From Leptodontidium sp. MPI-SDFR-AT-0119 (Eukaryota; Ascomycota; Leotiomycetes; Helotiales; Leptodontidiaceae), in contig JAHLEZ010000007.1 of the NCBI GenBank assembly GCA_020726505.1, positions 868,001 to 932,000 of the forward strand: a stretch of 64,000 nucleotides of DNA. The letters run 5' to 3'. The notes under the pieces are model-generated. The model was given only the letters and a program-made list of their open reading frames with translations, was not told the origin of the DNA and did not search any database. Made by a program: the position numbers and the translations under genes. Of the stretch, positions 31,284 through 44,422 are shown one piece after another; position 1 is the first letter of the stretch, and every line of letters starts with the position of its first letter.

Positions 31284-33016
31284 ATGGATGAGAACACAAG
31301 AAACGATACTCTAATAGAGGTGGTACAAGATCCCTTCATTGTCGACCTCTTGAAGGAACTACCATTCTTCCCTCTTACCCCCAGAGTCCCACTCAAGCAG
31401 ACCATGAAAGACAAATATTACCTCAATCGCATTATTTGTTAGGCCAAGGAAGAGTATCCATCTTTACCTGAAGCCGACTTCGCACTCGAGATCTACGCGC
31501 AAAAGTACAAGGAGGAGGGAATCCTCTTCCTTGGCGATGATGGAGAGCGAAAGATGTGGGGTCCGGGTAAGCCTTGCCTCTCTACCACTGCTCTTTTATC
31601 AATGACTAACTTCCTACCTCACAGATTGCAACTACTATCACAAGAAAGACTATAAAGGTTCGTACTACAAAGTTTACTCTCCCAGAGGTGCCAAGAACCG
31701 AACTTTTTACCTTTATCAACACAAGCAATCACTCTCCCAAATCGATCAACCCAAGCCAGCCGTGGACCGGCGCGCAATGGCACATTGCAGTGAGAAGGGA
31801 TGGAGACTTGCAAGGAGTAATGATAGACACATCTTGAAATTTCCTCAAGGTAAGCTACCGTACTTCCTGTGAATGGGGGTTCTCTGCTAACAGGTAGGTG
31901 CTAGAAATCTTGGACTTGATTATCAGGTTTTCTGTGTGCGTCGAACGCTCTGTATCTTTATGCCCAATGACAGTTACTTGCAACTGGAGACGTCTTTGGA
32001 GTCAGCATCACTATAAACTTGTGCATAGTAAGATGTCGGGAGGCTGGAGTCGCAGCTTAAGAACCAAACGCTATGAACAACTTGAAGTTCAATCGATTAT
32101 CCAAGTCCAACACCGCGATCGCGAGGGCTCATACACCGAAATCCGTAATGCCACTCGAATTGCTATCGATGCCTCCTGTCTTCGAACATGCAAGGCCTTC
32201 GAAGAAGTCGGTAGTAAATTGCTCTATGGGGATAACGAGTTCTACTTCAGTATGACTTGCACCGACTGGGAAGGCTGTCCACCATCCGTTCTTCACCCAA
32301 AGGATTCCGAGCAATGGCGACCAAACCCCCACCAGCCCCAAGTTGACGGCGCGTGGTTAAGCAAAGTCAACTCCGCAATTGGACAAGTCAAACACCAGGT
32401 AGTCCTAAAATTACTCCCGGGCTGGGTTGCATATGATGATTTCTTGCGATTCCTATGGACTATCGGACCCGAGAAGGCTGCGCTCCTCAAGTCCTTGAAA
32501 TTTCGGGGCCTGGTCAAGATCCACAGCTGCGGAGGCGCCTACTGCGCTAACTGCCGAGAGACTGGACTTCTCGATAGTCTTCGTCTGTACATACATTTCC
32601 TCTTGAAGCTCTGTCCCCGTGTCGAAACATTGACTATTTACCCAAGCGAAGACACGCGGTTTGAAAGGAATCCGCAGATGTTGCCAGCAGGCCATCCAAC
32701 GACGCGCGACGAGGCTCTCATCCAACTACTCGAGAATGAGATACGCCAAATCCCTGGTCTTAAGGAATTGAATGTGCTTAAGGAAATTTACAATTCGGAT
32801 GATGGGCAGTACTCGGAGGAACCTCTCGAATGTGCAGAGGCTACCAGAGCGTGGTTGAAGGAGCGACATATCCGGAATGTGCGTCAATATTGCGAGGAGG
32901 CAATGGCGAAGCACATCTCCGAGATTGAGTCTCGCACGGGACCATATACTGCTCGAGCTGCTGACAGACTGACAAGCGTTGGCGAGGAGAGTATGGGCCT
33001 GGAGCATGGCTATTAG
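31284..33016 (+). pseudogene. Hypothetical protein (paralog B), early in-frame stop
   Basis: Divergent partner of the 28777-30142 gene. Exons 31284..31566, 31625..31849 and 31905..33016, all phase 1, 540 codons. A TAG at 31440-31442 interrupts YYLNRIIC-stop-AKEEYPSLP; the paralog reads LVKWLFLASKEFPNL across the same point, so one sense codon (perhaps TTG) was lost. Exon 2 has GSYYKVYSPRGAKNRTFYLY and ends HILKFPQ. Exon 3 holds SYTEIRNATRIAIDASCLRT, WVAYDDFLRFLWTIGPEKAALLK and LLKLCPRVETLTIY. Just after EILDLIIR the frame loses similarity for about 100 nt, and another frame looks closer there, so a compensated frameshift near 31925-32030 is possible. The C-terminus is longer than in paralog A. 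Function unknown. Confidence 0.65.
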
Positions 33017-34421
33017 GGAAGGATATGAAATAAAGCAATTTGGAGTGTATTAATGGTAAGTTTCGCACCCATGTCAGACATTCGAGGCTAGCGAAATTCG
33101 TGATCGGTGAAGCGACTTTTCCAAGAGACACAAAACTAACTTCAATACAACAACGCCTTAAAGGCAATAACATAAACTACAGGAGATAAGTTGTTGCTAT
33201 TAATTATTTTATTTACGCCGCTGTCCTCGAGATTCTTCGTCTTAATTGTGTTACAAAAACAGCAACAAGAGAAAAGCTGCGGAAACTCGCTTCATCATTA
33301 TAAAATTCCCCGGTCTCGATTGACTGGTCGGTTTGTATGGTGGACTGGTGGGCACACATTTCTGGGCGTTAACCCTTTCTTCCACTTGTACTCTGCCTTC
33401 ATTCAAGTATGCAAAGCAAGTTTCATGTTCTCAAAACTTAACACAAGACTTTGAGACAATCCAACCCGAACTTGTGACTCTAAAATTTACAGCACTCAAT
33501 TGAATACTTTCTTGGTCTCAAATTTGAATCATTGATAAGCCGTGAGCTCACACCGTTGTTGTACTAAAAAGGGGGTCGAGAAGTTAAGCGAGGATAGCGG
33601 AGTACTGTAACTGAGGGGTAATTTTCCTGGTCTTTGTTTACCCTCTCTCTGCCTTTAGCTCTGCGCCTAAAGCAAAATCTTGACTAACGATGCAGTAGTC
33701 GCCAATAAACACAAGCTTTGAATATATAAGAGTGTAGACAGGCTATAAACTCCGAAATTACGAAGTACAGCTCCTCATCTCATCAGCGTGACAGAAGCCG
33801 TCGCTGAAGTAGAAAAGAATTGAGGTTTCTTCCGTTCCTACTACACTAGTTACCAGGCTTTCAGGTCATGTTATGCGGCACAATTTCCCCATTACCAGGC
33901 CAATAAACTAACCAAACTCAAGAGATCTAGCTCAAAGTTTCGCAGTTTAATTATTGTCACCGCTCATTTTATTGCCAATTCTCGCTTCGCTGCCAAAAAC
34001 AAACACGACCAACTCCCTCCGCAATCCCAAGTATCATATCTCTCAAATCAACAGCTCATGGCCCCTTCGTGGTCTCGTACGTCATCCTACCTGCAGGAAA
34101 TAGAAGATTTATTACTAATGAACCCGAAGGCAACTGGCAGGCCGTCCCATTCCATTCTCCGATTTCTTTATGCAGGGGTGAGTTTTTGTGATGGGGAACG
34201 GGGGACGAAGCGGGTTTATATAGTTATACTGTACTGTTTTATGGGAAAGATTCTATATTAATGATGCTCCTGTTGCAGCACAGCAAGTAGATCATCTCAG
34301 TAAACAACGCAAAGGCAAAGGCCAGCAAAATTAAACAATTATATCAAGAGATTCCCATCTAGTTCTAGCTATGGTACTTACAATACATACAAAAGTAACA
34401 ACAAGCCCTATTACGCTGTCT
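33017..34421. other. Intergenic, no gene seen
   Basis: Small ORFs only, none with motif or splice context. Confidence 0.5.
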
Positions 34422-36917
34422 TCATTTCAGAAGTTTTCCAACGTCATGCAACATAATACTCTCAACCCTCCCATCTCTCCGTTCAGGCGTCCCGTCTCCC
34501 CTCTGTACACCCCACCCGGCACCCCAACCCGGCGGCGCTCCCCCACTACCTCCTCCCCCACCAGTACCAAACCCATCATCCTGCCCCGGAATCCTCCCAT
34601 AACTATCCACGCTAACACTATACCCATTCGCGCTCCCACTCGTATCACTCTTCGTCCTCCCATGACCATTCTTATTCCCTTTCTCCCCCTTCCCCCTCTT
34701 CCTCTTCGTAGTCTTCGGCAGTAATTCCGGACTCGTCATAATACCCACACGCTGCCTCTTCCCCAAAATGCCCGGACTCCTCGGTCCAAGATTAGGACTC
34801 TTCGTATACGTGAACCCCGCCGGTTTGCCCCCTCGGAAAGGGTTATGCCTCGCCCACCAGCGGCCGAAGCGGTTATTATGCGTCAGACTCCCACTGTGGG
34901 AATCAAGAGGCATTCCGCCCTCGCCAGCGAGTTCTTCGAGTGTCCGACCTTTGGTTTCAGGGACGAGGAATGAGACAAGCGTACCGCAGAGCATGAAGAG
35001 CGCGAAGATTTGCATGAGGTGGTTAAGCCAGGGCGCGCATTCTTTGCCGATGCAGTTCTTGGCAGCGCCTTTGGAAAGGACAGGCTGTGCTATCACTTGA
35101 GCGATGATAGCGCCGATTTTCCCACACGCGGCTGAAAGACCGTGGCCAGTTGAGCGGTAGCGCGTTGGGAAGCATTCGCCTGGGATGATGAATGTTGTTG
35201 TGTTTGGTCCGAAGTTAAAGAAGAGTTGTGCGAGGATGTAGAGTGCGAGGAGACCGCCTTCGGAGAGGGAATCGTATGCGAATCCAATGATGATGAAGAT
35301 TATGGTGAGGAAGAAGAAGCCCATGATTTGGATTGTTTTACGGCCGATTGTGTCGATGGTTATTACGGATAGCCAATATCCTGGTAGTGAGCCTGCACAG
35401 ACGAGGATGAGGTTGCCGATGGCGGTGTTGCGAAGTGTGTGGTAGATTGTGCTACCGTGTGTGTAGCCGATGACGTTGAGAACGATGCTGTTATTTAAAC
35501 TGAGACCATAAAAGGCCAGATCGAGAAAAAACCATGCTGAGGTTGTTCCGAAGATGACTTTGAAGTTCTTCCACTGTGAGAAGTAGCCCCACACATCCCC
35601 CCAGGATGCCCTCGGCGCAGCCAACTTATGGCCGATTCTCTGCTTCGTCTGTTCTTGGGAAATGGGATCGACGTCTCCTTCTTTCTGGTTGTTTACGTAG
35701 GCTTTGATATCGGCTTGGGCTTTCTCAATGTCGTGCTTGATATCGAAAGTGTAGCGTGGAGTTTCGGGAATTGTTATCCGATAGTACAAAGCGAATAGTG
35801 CTGGTAAACCACCGAATCCTATGATGATGCGCCACGACCGATCTCCAGCTAGTTGACATGCTGCATCGCAAGATGAAAATGCTGTTTTGGTGTTGATGAA
35901 CGAGCCCTTGAAGCATATCGTGGTGACGAGGGCCACCAGCGCCGCCGCGAATTGTCCAGCACCTTGCATCGAGAAGACTGCTGCCATCATTGCGCCTCGC
36001 CAACGAGTTGGGGCAAACCTGTAGGCGTTAGCTGAGTTTGGAAGTAAGAAATAAGACAGTTAAATTCAAGTGAGGGGTGCTCAGTAAGAAACACCTCGTC
36101 AACCCCCACCCCCGCTTCGTGGATTTACTCCTTCTCCAAAACACAAAACAAGCACTTACTCAGATGTAATAACAGCGGACAGTGGATAATCTCCTCCAAT
36201 CCCAATGCCCATGATAACTCTCCAAAATATCAGCAGTCCAGTCATAGTCACCGCTTGACTGGGGGCTGACAACGACTGGGCTAAAGTTGCTGTGATGATA
36301 ATCGCAAGCTCCACTCCATACATCTTCCGTCTCCCAACCACATCTGCAAGCCAACCAAATCCCAGTTGTCCTATTACAGCACCTCCTGAAGTTGCTGCTT
36401 TGATTGCGGTATTGACCTGCATTGGCAAGACGCCGTAATTTCCACCAGAATTTGACCCGGGGATTGGCTCGCCTTGCCAGAAGACCATTCCAAGGGTTGA
36501 AGTGACGAGATTGATGGCGAAGATGTCGTAGGAGTCGGTAAAGAAACCAATACCTGCCACGGTGACTGCCCTTACATGGTACCTAATATGAGGTTAGGTT
36601 TGTGATTATTTGGACAGGGCTGAGACCACAGGAAGTGTGTTGGGGATGGTCGATCATAATACCAATCAGTCAAATGAATATATGCTTACCATCCAAAGGG
36701 GACTTTATCAATCTAGATTCAAAAACTGATCAGCTTGTGTGACAGATAGCGGGCTGAAGTAGAAAGCAATGTAAACTTCTCAACGTCAAAGTAAATGCCG
36801 TCTACTTACTTCCGAGAGAGCCAAGCGCCTTCTCAGATTCGGATCTTGAACATGAGAATAATCATTGTGAAAGTTATGGAAGGCAGCATTGCCACCAATA
36901 GTTCGTGGAAGGTTCAT
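34422..36917 (-). CDS. High-affinity inorganic phosphate:H+ symporter, PHO84-type MFS transporter, about 716 aa
   Basis: Imports phosphate at the plasma membrane. Exons: complement(34422..36018, 36160..36582, 36690..36712, 36810..36917), total 717 codons. Exon 2 is only 23 nt (IDKVPFGW), fixed by the family text RRRLALSE-IDKVPFGW-YHVRAVTVAGIGFFTDSYDIF. Further signatures are GFGWLADVVGRRKMYG (MFS loop 2-3), GIGIGGDYPLSAVITSE, SWRIIIGFGGLPALFALYYR, PETPRYT, FIIPGECFPTRYRSTGHGLSAACGKIGA and VPETKGRTLEELAGE, giving 12 expected membrane helices. I chose the start MNLPRTIGGN; an upstream in-frame ATG at 36998 adds 27 residues. The C-terminus is about 120 residues longer than usual, basic then Gly-rich (KRKRGKGEKGNK; GTGGGGGSGG), which is odd. 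No lesion seen. Confidence 0.93.
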
Positions 36918-36998
36918 TGGAATGGCGGGGTCAGGTAAGTAGTCCATGGTATTTGCTGCAGCCTCGCGAGCAAGGACCCCGCTTCGATCGCACTTCAC

Positions 36999-39898
36999 TC
37001 CACACTTCTACAGCAAACAGCGACGGCGTCGGAAGATAAGTGAAGGATAGTTCAGAAGACTAGGGTGGTGGTATTTCTGACAGGTATGACGGTCTAGGGA
37101 AGTTAATCGCTATCAAGCCGCCTAACAAAGTTGACACAAGGTGGAAGTAGGACCAAGTTTGCTGACGGGCTGACAGATGCATGCGACAGCGCATATGCAC
37201 ACGGGCCCAACGTCTAGGCATCCATGAGAGCGTATCTACGCTCGATGGCGGTAAGATATCCACGATAGTCCTCGATGCTGTTCGATGTCACTGTCGTGAG
37301 CTGGATTGACGTTGGATGTCGATCCAGGTCGGAAGGTCGGACGTTGAAGTAAGTGTCGGCTCCCAAAAGCTGAACCAGCTACACCCCACTTGTATCCCGC
37401 TTTCTACGCCCCTTGGTGGCGCCCGGGTTGTTTATCAGGGGCTAGTCTTGTCTGTCAGGCCACTGATGAATTGGGGATGGGGCAAGATTCACATGTCCTT
37501 TTTTAGCGGCTTGAAAGTGTACCTGTCCGTCGGGTCATCAAGGTGGTGCTCATTTCCACTCTTCTGACTGGTTGTATATATAAGCAGGGTCTTCCAGAAG
37601 AAGAAGAGAGCATGTTGCTTGAGGTCAGTTGGAGTCTGGAGGTGTGAACAGTGCATATTCTCAAACTCGGGGAACGGAGAAATAGTCGAAAGTACCTATG
37701 GGGCAGATTCAAAGGCGTCCTTTCCCTTACTTCTGCTGCTTCGTCCACCTCCTTGGCGAGCCCAGTCGTTGTTCCATTCGCTCTAGATTGCTCTATCAAG
37801 TATGAGTCTACTGAGTCCATCAGCAACCCAGCGTCCCGGGCGAACCTGTAGATTTGCGCAATGCAGACACGAGGTAGGTACCAAGGCTGTGTGTCCTGTC
37901 TCTTCTCCGACTACTCTTAGGTAAAGCACATTCCAGATATATTTGCTTCCACTACTTAAGAGACCAAAGGAACCTTTCTCGTCCGCTTGTTCGTCCGCTT
38001 GTTGAAGAATCAATCCACTCAATTAGCTTGGCTGGCACGTTTCCTGCGGGCCAATCCATTCCATCACCTAATAATTGGAAGACGCCTTCTTCGCAATACC
38101 ACAAATCCGCATCCAGAGCATGTCTCCCAAGAGATGCCGAGTCTGCCATGCATGAAAAAAACACTTTTGTTCTCGTTCTGGGCGAGCTTCGTCTGGCTTC
38201 ATTCTGCTTCGTCTGCTTTGTTGCGCTGAGATGATGTTGGGCAGGCACAGGGGTCGCAAGCGAGTTGATCTCCCACGTGCAGCAAGCGGCGCTGCTGATG
38301 GGCTGGAATGGCTGAGATGGATGGCTTGCTTGCTGTTGATCCCTGCGTGTTCCACCTCCCGTCGTCTCCTTCATGCAGAATAATGCTGTACGGAGTAATG
38401 CCTACCTTGTAATTTACAATAGGAAAGGCGTGGGCATCCACTTCATCCAAAAACGCCCTGGGCGAGGGACGAGATGGAGAGGATTTAAGTAACTAACTCC
38501 GCAATTGCATGATCGCCAAACATGATGTGAGTGGAGACATCTACGAGCGAATAAGAAGATGGTATTGTTGGTACAAGTGGTCTAGAGGCTTGAGCACGAC
38601 CCGAGACCTTACAAAGGGATGGTGCAGAATTTGTTTTGATGTCGACTTCCGCCGCATGACGAATCTACATTTGGCTAGGTGAGCTCTAGTGGGTGATTTG
38701 CGTGGGGGTTGTGTCTGTATTAATCTTCTGCTGGAAGCCTTGGTCGTGCTTGTTCTCTTTCCAAGATCATGACACTGTGGAAAGAAGCCTCGCGGAGAAA
38801 TCTCAAGACTTGCTTGACATCTTGGATCTAGAAGTCCAATAGAGAGCGAAACGCGTTGAATGACTCTCTGCTTGGCACCCCTTTGATTATGAAGGCACAG
38901 CGCCTATGATTTATTTGTATTGCGATTTTGAGTCTCGATTGCTTTTGATATCTTCGCCTTCTGGCTGGGTTCTCATTCCAGCCTTAGATCATTCGATGCT
39001 TCCTAGAATGAAGTAAAAATTCTTTGCGAGGCTGCCAGTCCCATGGAATACTTGGCTTAATTGATACTGGAAATCGTGAATCGGTCGTCTCTTTCAAATG
39101 CTTGATCGGATCCGTGACTGGTTACAAACTTGCAAGCAAAGCGATATTGGCATTGTTGACTATCCCAGACTCGGTTCTCCAAGTAAGGGCGACCATCAAG
39201 AGGGCTCCTTCCCACTCCATGCTTACCCATACTCAAGATCGGTTATACCCTGCTCCACGCTGATCCAAGTAAGATACTCATCATTTGAACAGAATAAGCA
39301 CCAGTGGGCTGTGCCGAATCTGGGATCTGCCCTCTTCGTCTCCCGTTACAAAGGACCTCATACTCAATACCCATCCTCTTTTTTGAGTTGCCGCCTATCG
39401 CTTGGTCCTGGGTATGACTGTCATTACGGAGTTGTTCATCTACAGCAGTAATAAACCGCTTTGGCAACATCGCTCTCTCTTTTTCTCTCTCAATCCAAGT
39501 TGGCTCCTCGTGTTTTAAATAACCTTCCACAACATATCAAATACTGGGCAGAGAGGACATTCTCTAACAATCCTTTACGCAATGGAACTGGACAGCTTAT
39601 ACTTCCTCGCACAGAGTTTGCAAGACGCGGAACTGGTATCTTTTCAAATTAGACCCCCAAGTTTAATTCTCAGATAATGCCTGCCAGCCGAGCGAAGACG
39701 CATCCCTGGTCTTGATAGGTATTCCATTTTCTCGTCCGTCGGATACTGCCCATTTAAAGGTATGGCATCACCTCTTGAGAGCCAACTAGCTACACAGGGT
39801 AACTGCACATAATTCTCTCATTCGCAGTCTACCGATTCATCCAGCCCGTTCATCCATTCCATTCATTCCATAATTTGCCCTTACCCTTAGGGCCCATA
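36999..39898. other. Long intergenic region, no gene seen
   Basis: About 2.9 kb between the phosphate transporter and the regulator. No convincing coding exon. It contains a TATA-like TGTATATATAAG near 37574 and one CACGTG at 38274-38279, the core of PHO4/NUC-1-type sites, but 1.3 kb from the transporter start, so its relevance is doubtful. Confidence 0.45.
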
Positions 39899-41860
39899 TC
39901 AAAAAAACACATCCAACCGATCACTCCTAGTCATCCGCGAGACCGCTTGCGAATACCATTCAACAGAAGTCTTCCAAGTAACAGTATGCCCCGGCCCAAC
40001 CTCCCCAAAAGCCGCAATAACACTATCACCACCGAGCATCCCACCCGACAATCTAGCCGACTCAGGCAGCGGATCCGTGTCGGGAACATCCCCACGGCCC
40101 TGCTCCTCCATATCGGTCTTCCATTTACACCAGTGCAACACGTCGTCCCTGCGCCACATACCTTCCCGATACGGAGCCAACTCAAGCAAAGCGGTCGCTT
40201 TCCGACGAAGAGTCAAGTCGCGACATTTGAGAACGAGGAAGAAGAGGGGCGGGATGATACACATATCGAACGAAAGCATCGGTGCGCCTGATTTAGCACT
40301 ATCCAGTAAACTTTTGGATATATCATAGACTCGCTGGAAGTCCGACAGGTACTTGTCGTATTCCATCTCCGAGGTCTTGGTGATGGTTTTGAATATGACA
40401 CTGACGGCTGTGTAGTAGAGTTGGAGGTAGAGCACGCCGCTGGAGTAGAGATGGCCTTCCACGGGAACGGATTCGATGGTCATTCTCTGCGTGGCTTCGG
40501 ACCATGCGTCGAGTCGCTCTAGATGCCGTAGTCTAGCGGCTTCGATCGCGACGTAGTCTGTCTCGACACCGTGGGTCAATGTCTGAAGCCTGTGGAGGAA
40601 TTTGAAGCTCTCGATGAGCTCGCTGTCCAGCCATTCCCGGGCGTCGAAAATGTTGGTGAAGGAAGTTGGCACGGGTGCTGAGTGTTTTGCGGTCGTCCTG
40701 GACAGTTTTGGGAAATCGACTGGGAAGCCACCGTGTATCTCTGCTTGTATTTGAAGGCGGGCAAAGGATCGGTCGAGTGATGCGTTGATGTCTTTTACTT
40801 CTTGGGAGTGAGGCTCTGATTGGGATAGGTTGTGGCCTGAGATGATTCTCAAGCCGGATTTTAGATGCCGAATTCCAGTTTCTAGATCGCCTTGTAGGAA
40901 CTCGATCCACTAGACACATACATAATCAGCACTGGATATTGGTATGGGGTAGTGGGTACAGCCACGAGTTACAAGCAGCTTGTGAGTAGGGGGAACATAG
41001 GATTATATTCATCATCACTTACCACGAATATCAAACATGAAATGAGAGCAACAGTTGTGTCTTGTTCACCCGCTTTCAGAAAACTGGCCCTGTAGATTAA
41101 CGTAATCAACAAATGCACACCTGTAAATGACTCAAGGTTTAGGGGAAACCTGGCAACGTCGGCTCTCTCAAGACTTACAATTCTCTGACGGCTTTGCTGT
41201 ATTGTTGTATTGCCACCGCACTGTAGCGAGCAACACTAGACTGTTTCTGGTCTAAATTCCGCTCATGGTCTTCGTATATAGCACTCAATGCAAGCAGGGA
41301 TTGCTTCACGGGAGGGAACTTATGGCTCAACTGCAAGACGATCCTCTCCCAAAAATACGGTTCGAAGTTGCCAGGCGACTCAGCCATATTCCTAGCCCGG
41401 AAATAATGGAAGCTCCTCCGCTCGCTGTAACTTCCTTGGAGGTCAACAAACGGGTTAGGAGGTACAACGGGAGCCAAGTCTCTGCGGCGTTCAGAGGGTT
41501 GGAGCAAGACCGGTACCATTACCACATCATGCTGTCGAGTTTTCGACGTCGCTGCTTTTACGGGGGCAGGTGCGTACCCATCGCATTTTCGGCCTGTGGA
41601 TGTACATCTAGTGCAGGAGGGCTTTGTTTCATCGCATTTGACGCGCCGGATTCTTGTGGTGTGGAATTGTTAGAAATGGTTTCCGTGTCTCTGGGTCCTT
41701 CCCCCGCTTCCTAATCCGGATGGGCGGATACTGTACTCACTTGCACACGATACAGGCGTTCCTAGACCTGGGGCCGCTTTTACGATATCTTTTTACTTTT
41801 TCTTTCGGAGCTATATCGTGCTGATTTACCAAGGATGGAGTGCGGCTCGTAACTAGATAA
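39899..41860 (-). CDS. Zn2Cys6 fungal transcription factor
   Basis: DNA-binding regulator of unknown target. Exons: complement(39899..40909, 41023..41089, 41179..41652, 41741..about 41860). The zinc cluster spans exons 1-2: CIVC at the end of exon 1, KIRRVKCDETKPSCTRC at the start of exon 2, then TSTGRKCDGYAP, a perfect CxxC-x6-C-x6-CxxC-x6-C. RKSGPRSRNA precedes it. The rest is helical and resembles the fungal-specific domain next to such clusters (FHYFRARNMAESPGNFEPYFWE; VKQSLLALSAIYEDHERN; ALISCLIFVWIEFLQGDL; GIRHLKSGLRII). Frames close at each junction. The true start is not found: no ATG lies in frame before the upstream stop at about 41870, so a short 5' exon (perhaps within 41862-42155) must exist. 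Neighbours are a transporter and an esterase, but regulation of them is only a guess. Confidence 0.88.
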
Positions 41861-42159
41861 GCTAGTCAGTCAAGTTGGCGAAACTGCTGGACAAATCAAT
41901 GGGAGTACCATCTGGCATGGACCTAGATGTCATCGCCATGTGATAGCTAAGATCTCGGTCTAGGGGAAGGGCAGGTAGGATTTGCGGGCCTGTTCTGTGG
42001 CTGGGACGGTTTGTCGTTTCACTGGGTGGAATCGAGATTGATTCATGAGAATCTGCGAATGATATCTGTCCTTGATATTCTGCGCCGCTCTTAACGGCAT
42101 ACAGAAACGTACCGCGGCTAAAATAGACGAACCTGCGTTGCAGAATCCTTGTCATACGA

Positions 42160-42758
42160 GTCGGCCAACCAGGAACCTGTTATTCGACAGGGATTATCGA
42201 ATCTCCATCAAGGAGGACAAATTTCAATAAAAACCACCGCAAAGTTAGCAAAAGTTGTCCTAATAATCTAGCAATACTTTCAGTATGTCTAGGTGAGGCT
42301 GGCTTTTCTGCATCTTGTTTACGGCAGACTTCGCTTATTTTCCCAACCCTCCCCAAGTGCGAAATAAATACAGTACTTAGTGATCATGAAGGTTCAGGAT
42401 GTACTTGGCAGGAATTTCTCGTTGAATTTGGGAGATCATGACCTGGAAGTGCCTCAGATTCGTCCATGTCGAGCCCGAGAAGTCTGTCTTCAGGTTCAAC
42501 AAACTGACGATCTTGCCAACTGGCGGAACTACTTTCCATTCTATCCTCATGCCATGGTCTTACTCTCGTGGCTCTAGGGACGGCACTGTAGGGCTGTTGA
42601 TCAACGACGAAAAACGCAAAGCAGCAGCAGCTAGACATCTCTGCTCAAAACTCAGGCGGGGTAGCATGTCTTATTCTACAAACAATGGACTATCCTCCAT
42701 AGCAAATAATCTAATCCTAGAGGAAGGGGGAAATGAATTTTACTAATTTCCCACCTCA
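42160..42758. other. Intergenic, no gene seen
   Basis: Between the regulator 5' region and the 3' end of the esterase gene. Only short non-specific ORFs. Confidence 0.45.
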
Positions 42759-43890
42759 TCACTTCGCCAGAGCCTCCTTCAACGCTTTGATGGTAACACG
42801 ATTATACTCCTTCCCACCTTCCAATATACCATCCATTTGCATAACAAGATGAGGAGCACCCTTAATCTGTACCTCCTCAACCTCCACCCCCGCATCTCTC
42901 ATCTTCTTCGCATAAGCAACGCCCTCATCCTTCAAGACATCCATCTCAGCCGTGATAACCAACGCCTTCGCCAATCCCTTGAAACTACTCGCGCGCATCG
43001 GGCTAACTTTCCAATCGTCATCCAGCTCCTTCGGTCGAGGGTTACCTAGGAATTGGCGGTGGAAATAGGTCATGCGTTCTAAGGGTAGTGGCTGGGTGTT
43101 GGCGAGATCTCGGTAAGAGGCGTAGGGTTGCGTTGGGAGAAGTGTTCCGTCAGGAGCGAAGATGTGAAGGTCACAGACTGGGACGGAGAGGAGCTGGAAG
43201 GTGAGAGGGATAGAGGCGTCACGACACATATGCGCTACTATAGCGCTGAGATGGCCACCTGCTGAGATACCCCCGATAGCTAGTCGAGAGAGATCAAGAT
43301 TAAACTCTGACTTCTTGTAGTTTCTGATCTATTTGTTGGTCAGTCACTCAATTCTCCTCTGACTAGATATGACCTTAAATGAAGGGGCAACATACCCAAT
43401 TGATCGCCTCCCAGCAATCATTCACCGGGATAGGAAATTTGAACTCAGGAGATAGTCGATAATCAACATCGAAGACCACAGCTCCAACCTCATGAGTCAC
43501 TCTCTTACAGAACTCGAAATCCGTTTGAAGGCCTCCGAAAACCCACCCACCGCCATGGAAATTCACGTAAACGGGTTTCTCTCCATCTCCGAATTTCTCG
43601 ATTTCGGGTTCGAAGATCCTGATTATGATCTCGCCTCCTTCGACGGGGCATTTCTGGTCTGTGATTTTGAGAGCACCTTGTTCGACGAGAGCTCGGCCAT
43701 AAGTGGTCAAATATGCGTCTGGGTCGGCGCGGAAGCTCTCAATGGGAACTTGATGGGTTGCTAGACGGCCTGCTGAGTACTTGTTGTAGTATTCGATATA
43801 GGTTGGCTCGAAATGAGGAATGAGAGATGGGGGGATGCTGTTGAGGAGAGGGTGAGATATGGTCTCGGCAACTTTGGTTGAGACTGCCAT
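42759..43890 (-). CDS. Alpha/beta hydrolase, HSL-type esterase, 354 aa
   Basis: Hydrolyses short-chain esters or a specialised ester substrate. Exons complement(42759..43328, 43396..43890); the 67-bp intron starts GTATGT and sits at EAINW|IRNYKK. The start MAVSTKVAETISHPLL is preferred to the in-frame ATG at 44160, because the extra 90 residues look like translated promoter. The oxyanion motif HGGGWVFGG is at 112-120, the nucleophile GISAGG at Ser187, the acid in ITAEMDVLKDEG at Asp295 and the catalytic His in GAPHLV at 325: a complete triad in family spacing. VVFDVDYRLSPEFKFP is the usual strand after HGGG. No signal peptide, so intracellular. Intact. Confidence 0.93.
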
Positions 43891-44422
43891 CGTGGACTGA
43901 GAATGTGGACAAGTACTCAGAGTTTTAGGGGATGTATAAATCAAAGTAGACAAGAGGGATGTGGGCTTGTAAAGTAGCAGAGATAGCAGAGATGGGAGAG
44001 TGTGAACATGATATACGTGGGAAAGGGAGCCGACTGGAATTGTCCTAAAGTCGGGAGTGGGGGTCGGGCGTTTGCCCCGCACTAAAGGTCGGGCACAAGG
44101 ACTTGTACTTACTCGCAAGTGAACGAGGAGAGTGGGCGTAGAGACATATCTGAGCGACAAGTGACGCCCGTGGCGCCCAAGCCACAGGTTTACCTCAAGA
44201 CACCACCCATAAATCGATAGGAAGGGCCGCCTCTTGCTAAAAGGAATGGCATTTTCGTAGCGGGGACCTCCAATCTGGACACCCGACTAGGAAGCAAAGT
44301 AAACGGGCTAAATAATTGTCAAACATATGATGCAAAGGCTGAATCAAGCTCAGATATCATTTGCCAAAAAGAAGTTGTGCCCAGAGGTCCAAAAATTGCC
44401 ATCAAATTTGCTACTTTTGGAA

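Noticed and set aside
27214..33016. Biosynthetic gene cluster
   Set aside because: One flavin monooxygenase beside unknown paralogs, with no PKS, NRPS, terpene synthase or RiPP-like core gene.
34371..34724. 117-codon Pro/Thr-rich plus-strand ORF
   Set aside because: Antisense to the Gly-rich tail of the phosphate transporter.
38274..38279. CACGTG as a phosphate-response (PHO4/NUC-1) site
   Set aside because: A single hexamer 1.3 kb from the transporter start is expected by chance; not listed as a regulatory feature.
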